Shown one piece after another: positions 59,101-64,000 of a stretch of 64,000 nt of DNA; the stretch's first letter is position 1; every line of letters starts with the position of its first letter. Source of the DNA: Bolinopsis microptera (lineage: Eukaryota; Ctenophora; Tentaculata; Lobata; Bolinopsidae); the NCBI RefSeq assembly GCF_026151205.1, contig NC_087075.1, positions 6,900,858 to 6,964,857 on the forward strand, written 5' to 3'. A model generated the notes under the pieces. That model searched no databases. It was not told the origin of the DNA and worked only from the letters and a program-made list of their open reading frames with translations. The position numbers and the translations under genes are program-made.

Positions 59101-62100
59101 CAAGTTAAAAAAATTCCTATTCAAATTTTACCCTGTGAGAATTCATTCAGCTGGGAATAGAATGTAAGAGTGAAACTTAAGAACTGACAAAATTTCAAAA
59201 TTTGTCATTATTTGTTAATATCCTCACATTAGCTTCATTAAGAGCAATCCTACACTGACTATCTACAGCTAACAGCTCAATAGTTTCAAGGGTGTTCTGC
59301 TGAACAAGAGGGTCTGGGTCCGTTATCAGCTGGACTAACAGCTCCACTCCTCCATTCTCTAGGATAACTGACTTCGTCGTGTATTGGTCTGAGGTAGTTA
59401 GGGTAATTGAGACAGCGTAAACATCATCATTCATCAATCACCAAGTATACAGTTAGGTTAGATTGGGACGATAATTAATGATAAAAAACTCAGTTGTTCC
59501 TTAAAAACATATATCCATTTCGAATTTCCTGGTTTTAACCCAGATATTTTCTATCACTGAAAAACAAACCAGCAATAGTGAGAAGACACTTTGTAGCATG
59601 TTCGTGAGTCATAACCCCTTCCTCTGGCTTAAGGAGGTTTATCAACGCTGCTACTACTTCTTCTTCTCTTATCTCTGCTCTACTTTCCTCTGTGATAACA
59701 GCTGTTAGTGCGATACGCAATTTTTCGAACAGGTAACTTGAGTGCACGATTTAACTTATCCACCATATGAATGTGTTTAAAATTTAGCATGTATTGAAAT
59801 AACAATGGTCAGGATAAGGTATTTCAAAATCAGACCTAACTGCGAGAGAGAGTTGACGAGCATAACACTACTTCGACGAGTGGCAGCGTCAGCTGATAAC
59901 AGGTGAGGTATCGCAGCTTTTACTGTCCCCATGCTCAATAACTCAGTTTTATTTGGTTCACCTGAAATAAGGTCAGTGACTGAGTGATCAACAGTATGCT
60001 GCCAGCGCTTTTAGATAGTAAATGTGGTGAGGCGACCAATGTTATCGCTCGAAAACTTGACAAAAAAGCAATACAGGATACAATTGGGGCTGCAACAGCC
60101 AACACGATGCATAAATTTGGGGCTTGTCTACCCATGCTCGCCTGCAATAAGTTAGACGATCTTAGGAGGACGTTGCCATGGCAACATGGCAGATATTTTG
60201 GTCGCGCGCGCCTTTTTTGCGCGGAATCAGTATTAAAATATACATTTGGCGTTCGCGCCTAGTAGTATTGCTGTCCAAATATTCTCGGACGATGTAAGAT
60301 CGGTTTTTGTGGCGCGACCCCCATTATAATTTTATTAACTTATTCTTACTTAAACTATTAACAACTATATGATAGAAATCAATTATAAAGAATTGATCAA
60401 GTAATTAGGTCACATAATGATGGGGGCAAGCGTGCCACAAATGGGGGAAAGAAATGGGGGAGTGCCACAAATATTGAGAATACCTTGCCTCAATTATTCG
60501 AAACCTGTTATTTTGCCCGAAAGTTTGAACAAATTATCGAGTTCGCTAATTACTGATAAAATAAGGGCATGTCAAGAAGAAAGTATCTCCCATACCCTGC
60601 AGGAAATATACCGAACTTACGAACACCTTTTAATTATAAACATAAAGATATTTATAAGATACGCTTTACATCCAAGAATGTTGGCAAAAGTGTACCAAAA
60701 GATGGAGTTGTTTCAAGATTATCTCTCCTCCCATGTCCTTAATCATGTTTGAGATATAAATAAACTTGTTGGCTACAAAATATCGAATAAATTATACTGC
60801 TTTGCAAACGGACTTTCATAACAGGGCCAGGTTTAAAATCCCGAGAACTGCCTAAATGCTTACTCATTCTCTCGTTGGTAGAATGCATGAAATAAAAAGT
60901 CTTCCCAAGGAATCCAAAAACCTAATTTTAAAAACTATTTTGGGATCAGTAAAAGTGAGCAGTTTTACAAAAAACTGTTTATCACCAAAAGTTGGCTTCA
61001 TGATGTGGTGTTGTCGAGACATCACATGGGTTGACATAAAGTCACGTGGTTTTGTGATGAAGTCACGTGGTTTTGTGATGAAGTCACGAAAACAGTACTC
61101 GACAGTATCCTCTTCTGTATTCCTCCCTTAATAACTCTGGCAGTATGGTGTTTTGAGTTTTCCAAACAATTAAAATCGGGTACGCATAAATAAGAACAAG
61201 TTCCCCAAATTTAAAAAGATTGGTCAGGTTATTCATCACTTGTAAAAGAGTTCAAAGTAAGCACATATGAATGTTGGCATCTTAGAATGATCACACGATT
61301 TATTTAAATATAATTATAGATCATGTCGACATAAAATCACTCGACGTGGATCTTAGATTAGTCCGACCCTGTCATTCTTCTGTTTTGACATGCAGTGATA
61401 TTATTAGCTACGGATTCTGGTCGCATTTCTTCGTCTCTGTTGTAGTTTCTTCTTCTTCTTGATTGCTGACCTCTACTGACGCCGTTTCAGATGACACAGT
61501 ATCCACTGGCGCCGGCCATTTGCTTTCCCATTGCAAATTATATGAGGAATCTGGGAGATTCCAGTTATTTGTAGAGATTTTTATTATGATTCAACGTGGG
61601 TTCCTGTAGAGTCTGTCTATCCGCTTTTAGCAGATAGGCAGGCTCATTTGATGATCTGGATTACCATTCACCTGTAGAACCTGTCTATCCGCTGATCTTG
61701 TCTGATTATTCATTGAGTAGTCCTGTCGATTTTGTCTAGTGGCCAAGGATTCCCTTTTATCCCGGCGATCCACTGCGACCGAGGATTCCTGTGTTGGTTG
61801 TTGTGAGTTATCTCCCCATGTTCCTCAGGGTCTTCGTTCTCTGTTGTTATTTCTATCGAACACTGGGCGTATATTGCGAGGAATAGGTCTCTGGTCGCAG
61901 AAGTGGCAGAAACTATTTAATCGAAAGTTAAGGTTATTGCAACTATATAGATCATTGGGCGTACTAGGCTCGACCCACAGCGTACACAGAACTTATGGTA
62001 GTGGAGGTTAGACCTCCCACATTGACGACAGGTTTGACTCTGATGGATGTGTTTCCAACGATCAAGATGGAGATAACAGTGAGAATTTAAAGGAAATGAC

Positions 62101-63954
62101 TGAAAAGATAGGTTTAGCGTGACAGAATGTACGGTTGGTTCTGATAAGTTACTATTATATGCTGAGAAATGTTTAACTGATCATTAAATTTATCACTTGA
62201 TGAAGACGAACTTTCTGATAGAGAATCCTGTTGACTGTTGTAGAATGATATTGGCTTGTAGAATGATGATTTGATGATTCGTCATTAATTTCCAGACTCT
62301 GTTGCAATATTTATATCTGTTTGTTCGATAAGTGAATTATCTGCCTAGCTGATCATATTCCTGCTTGGGAACGGATGTTCTGGGATAATCATCGTTCTTT
62401 CGAATTCTCTATTGTTGCCAACTGGTGAAGTGAACCAGTAGTTATCGTCCACTTCTTCATTGAAGAGTTTTTCGATTTGAAGATGTAAGTGCAGTTTATT
62501 CGGATTCCTTTTGCAGTTTTTTTTCTTCATTTTAAGCTCCAATTCGGCCAACATGAGAAGAAACAGTGGTAAACACACAACGAGCGGTGCTGGGGAGCAA
62601 TCTGACTCAGTGGGTTGACTAGGTCCACAAATTAATTGACAAATTTGACTTTCACATTTTCACAATGAGTCACAGATAGATAAGAAACTTTGGAGCAGCT
62701 GTTCCCTGGAAGCGGGGTGACCAATTAAAGTTGGGAAAATTGAGACTGCAGAGCGCGAGCGTAATGATTATTGGCCAAAATTTCCGGTTAAAAGCCGGCA
62801 CCTGGCTGGCTGAAGTCTGAGTACCACAAGTTAGGTGGATAAAAGTAGTTGATGCTGACTATTTGCCGGTTGAAACTTGGATGTATGAACTGTATTTATG
62901 ATGTATGAACTATAAATGATCAATGAATTTCCAAATGAGTGAAAAAGTGAGCTGTAATTCTCAATATGAACTATAAGCGGTCCTATATAACTCTTCCCGA
63001 CGTTTTCCAAATTAGCCAAGATCGAAATCTCAATCACTACAAAACAGTTAATTAAATACCATCAACTCCTTACAGTATCTCGAAATCTTATTAGTAATTA
63101 ATACAATCGTCAATCATGTAGCTAAATACTTAATTAACAAATAACTTACCGACAAGTGAGTAATTGTAAAGTGCGTCACATGACCTCCACAAAATATTCT
63201 CCTCTTTAGAGAATAGTAAGTGGTACAAGGTCTGGGGGTCCTTTGATTTGAAGTTCACCTCGCTCAGCTTCTGTAAAATAATAATGTGTAAGTAAAACAA
63301 ATAACAATACAATGTGATGAAAAGTAACTTCACTCAGTTTTAACTCAGACTAAAATATATTTGATAAAACAGCCCATAAAACAGTTTTATGAAGGAGCAA
63401 CGCTCATAAAACAGTTTCAAACCAGTTGTTCCTCGACATCCATCACACAATCTCAACTAATAAACGCAAAGTGATCTGATTTATTAAAGCTGTATGGACC
63501 TATCTTTTATGTTTGACCATCATCATCTAACGACGAACAAATAATGCACTAATGCAGCAACGTGTGATACAAGTTGATAAGCTGAGGTTAGTGATCATTG
63601 CTTGACAACATTTAGCAAGTTGAAGCGGTTGAGCAATCGAGGGTAATCGTTAGGAGCACTTGTGGTGATATTCTTGAAGAGGTTTCCTTCTCAAAGAGTT
63701 TTAACATTTGATTTAGGAAATGTAGGCAACAGAGCAGATCTATTAGTGTAACAATTGTGTCGCTCACATGTTGTGCTCTGCTTGTATACTCTGTGCTTTC
63801 TGATCGACGTTGATTATGCGCCTACTTTTTAATTATATACTTAACATTCACGTGGATTACATAAAATGTTATGGAATTGTTAATAATAACGATAAAAACT
63901 TACTGGCTCTTCGTCTTTCTTCTTAGAGTCTTCATCCTTCTTTTTGGGTGGCAT
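53150..63954 (-). CDS. ARMC3: armadillo repeat-containing protein 3
   Basis: Armadillo-repeat protein conserved among ciliated eukaryotes; in mammals it is testis-enriched and linked to sperm flagellum formation. Exons in transcript order: 63904-63954, 63150-63270, 59836-59961, 59570-59701, 59228-59388, 58887-59067, 58536-58654, 58207-58410, 58000-58078, 57582-57713, 57178-57380, 54490-54609, 54179-54358, 53834-53963, 53150-53670. All joins keep phase and give 819 aa (human ARMC3 is 872). It starts MPPKKKDEDSKKKDEE, has about a dozen armadillo repeats across roughly residues 20-570 (for example ENGGVELLVQLITDPDPLVQ, NALGSLVSIL), an acidic/proline linker, and a C-terminal EDR1-like domain in the last exon (NVIPIGFIKRGIFYHRALLF, SLVRGEYNRAWNEV). 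The donor of exon 3 (TTAG then GTCTGA) is weak. It converges on the Kv gene. Introns 2 and 11 hold mobile-element debris. Confidence 0.94.
54684..57095. mobile_element. TIR-bounded non-autonomous element in ARMC3 intron 11
   Basis: AGGACCAGTTAACTGAAAAA at 54684-54703 recurs inverted at 57076-57095. A second, diverged inverted pair lies inside (about 54770-54870 and 56905-57010), sharing ACGCGT, GATGACGTCATAAAGTCCCT and a GCGCGC tract. The element fills most of the 2.57-kb intron between exons 11 and 12. It has no transposase and no obvious target duplication, so its class is unassigned. The GTTAAC-containing TIR is itself palindromic. Confidence 0.65.
54897..55345. repeat. three diverged tandem repeats of about 160 bp
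   Basis: Three successive blocks share the order CGAATAACTCGAAAAGTAAG, TTAGGxxATGTTGCTTCATAAGT, TATATAAACATG and a later CATTCTGC/GCGGTTC segment (starting near 54905, 55080 and 55230). They lie within the ARMC3 intron 11 element. Confidence 0.65.
59984..61131 (+). pseudogene. protein-like open segments, probable decayed element (ARMC3 intron 2)
   Basis: Three successive plus-strand frames look amino-acid-like but lack a joining structure: about 59993-60262 (LPALLDSKCGEATNVIARKL), 60417-60752 (GVPQILRIPCLNYSKPVILP) and 60856-61131. They are antisense to ARMC3 and separated by stops. A GC-rich block (60170-60260) interrupts the first. Two CACGTGG-containing direct repeats sit at 61037-61078. 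No family was recognised. They may be remains of a mobile element or of an unrelated nested gene. Confidence 0.3.
60172..60185. promoter_or_regulatory. perfect X-box (RFX-binding) palindrome
   Basis: GTTGCCATGGCAAC fits the RFX consensus GTNRCCNNRGYAAC exactly and is fully symmetric. RFX factors control many ciliary genes through X-boxes. The site lies in ARMC3 intron 2, about 210 bp upstream of exon 3 on the transcribed strand. It could serve an intronic promoter or enhancer, or be an incidental part of the surrounding element. Confidence 0.55.
61700..62120 (-). pseudogene. remnant coding sequence with a Cys4 zinc-ribbon motif
   Basis: After an acceptor-like CTATCTTTTCAG (about 62110 on the minus strand) a frame reads HLDRWKHIHQSQ then CRQCGRSNLHYHKFCVRCGS, a C-x2-C-x10-C-x2-C zinc ribbon. 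The frame stops after about 20 further residues. A shifted frame continues with CHFCDQRPIPRN and a Gln/Asn/Arg-rich stretch containing stops. A further minus frame upstream (62345-62578) may belong to it. The frame breaks and the intronic position suggest a dead mobile-element gene. The family was not identified. Confidence 0.35.
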
Positions 63955-64000
63955 TCTACAAGGATAGGTATTTAAAATTGCATAAAATATATGCATGATA

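Noticed and set aside
1-64000. tRNA and rRNA genes, CRISPR array, bacterial operons
   Set aside because: No B-box-like GGTTCGANNCC with a cloverleaf, no rRNA core sequence and no spaced identical repeats were seen. The window is spliced nuclear DNA.

Overview
The window is nuclear DNA from an animal. It is AT-rich, its genes are split into many short GT/AG exons, and it is heavily loaded with transposon-derived and tandem repeats. The gene families (two-pore K+ channel, six-transmembrane Kv channel, ciliary armadillo protein ARMC3, polydactyl C2H2 zinc finger) fit an invertebrate or non-bilaterian metazoan. Nothing seen here fixes the phylum. No rRNA, tRNA or CRISPR array was recognised.

Layout. 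Positions 1-25.7 kb are a gene-poor stretch with only two orphan candidate 5' exons (358-402, 1257-1331), several minisatellites and one TA-flanked MITE-like element. From about 25.8 to 36.1 kb on the + strand lies a K2P (two-pore-domain) potassium channel gene. Its channel core (32290-36125) is well supported, and its long N-terminal region carries internal duplications. One intron holds a TTAA-flanked piggyBac-like foldback element (26316-28997), if the 25768 exon belongs to the gene. Another holds a 5'-truncated LINE (33911-34356). From 38.7 to 52.3 kb on the + strand is a voltage-gated K+ channel of Shaker-related type, with ten recognised exons. A single 10.6-kb intron splits its T1 domain and contains, in order, an 866-bp hAT-like foldback element, a C2H2 zinc-finger gene on the opposite strand, a 1.8-kb Mutator-like element carrying a LINE-ORF1-like protein, and a 3-kb giant palindrome with a nested MITE. 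From 53.15 to 63.95 kb on the - strand is a complete 15-exon ARMC3 gene, tail-to-tail with the Kv gene.

How it fits together. The two K+ channels are tandem neighbours on one strand, and ARMC3 converges on the Kv gene. No functional coupling is shown. The Kv subunit lacks the second proline of the S6 PxP motif and may be a modulatory (silent) subunit. A perfect RFX X-box palindrome lies inside ARMC3 intron 2, which is suggestive because ARMC3 is a cilium/flagellum-associated gene. Mobile elements have reshaped genes here: the stop codon of the zinc-finger gene lies inside the terminal inverted repeat of a foldback insertion. All exon joins were inferred by eye from splice sites, reading phase and family resemblance, without transcript data.
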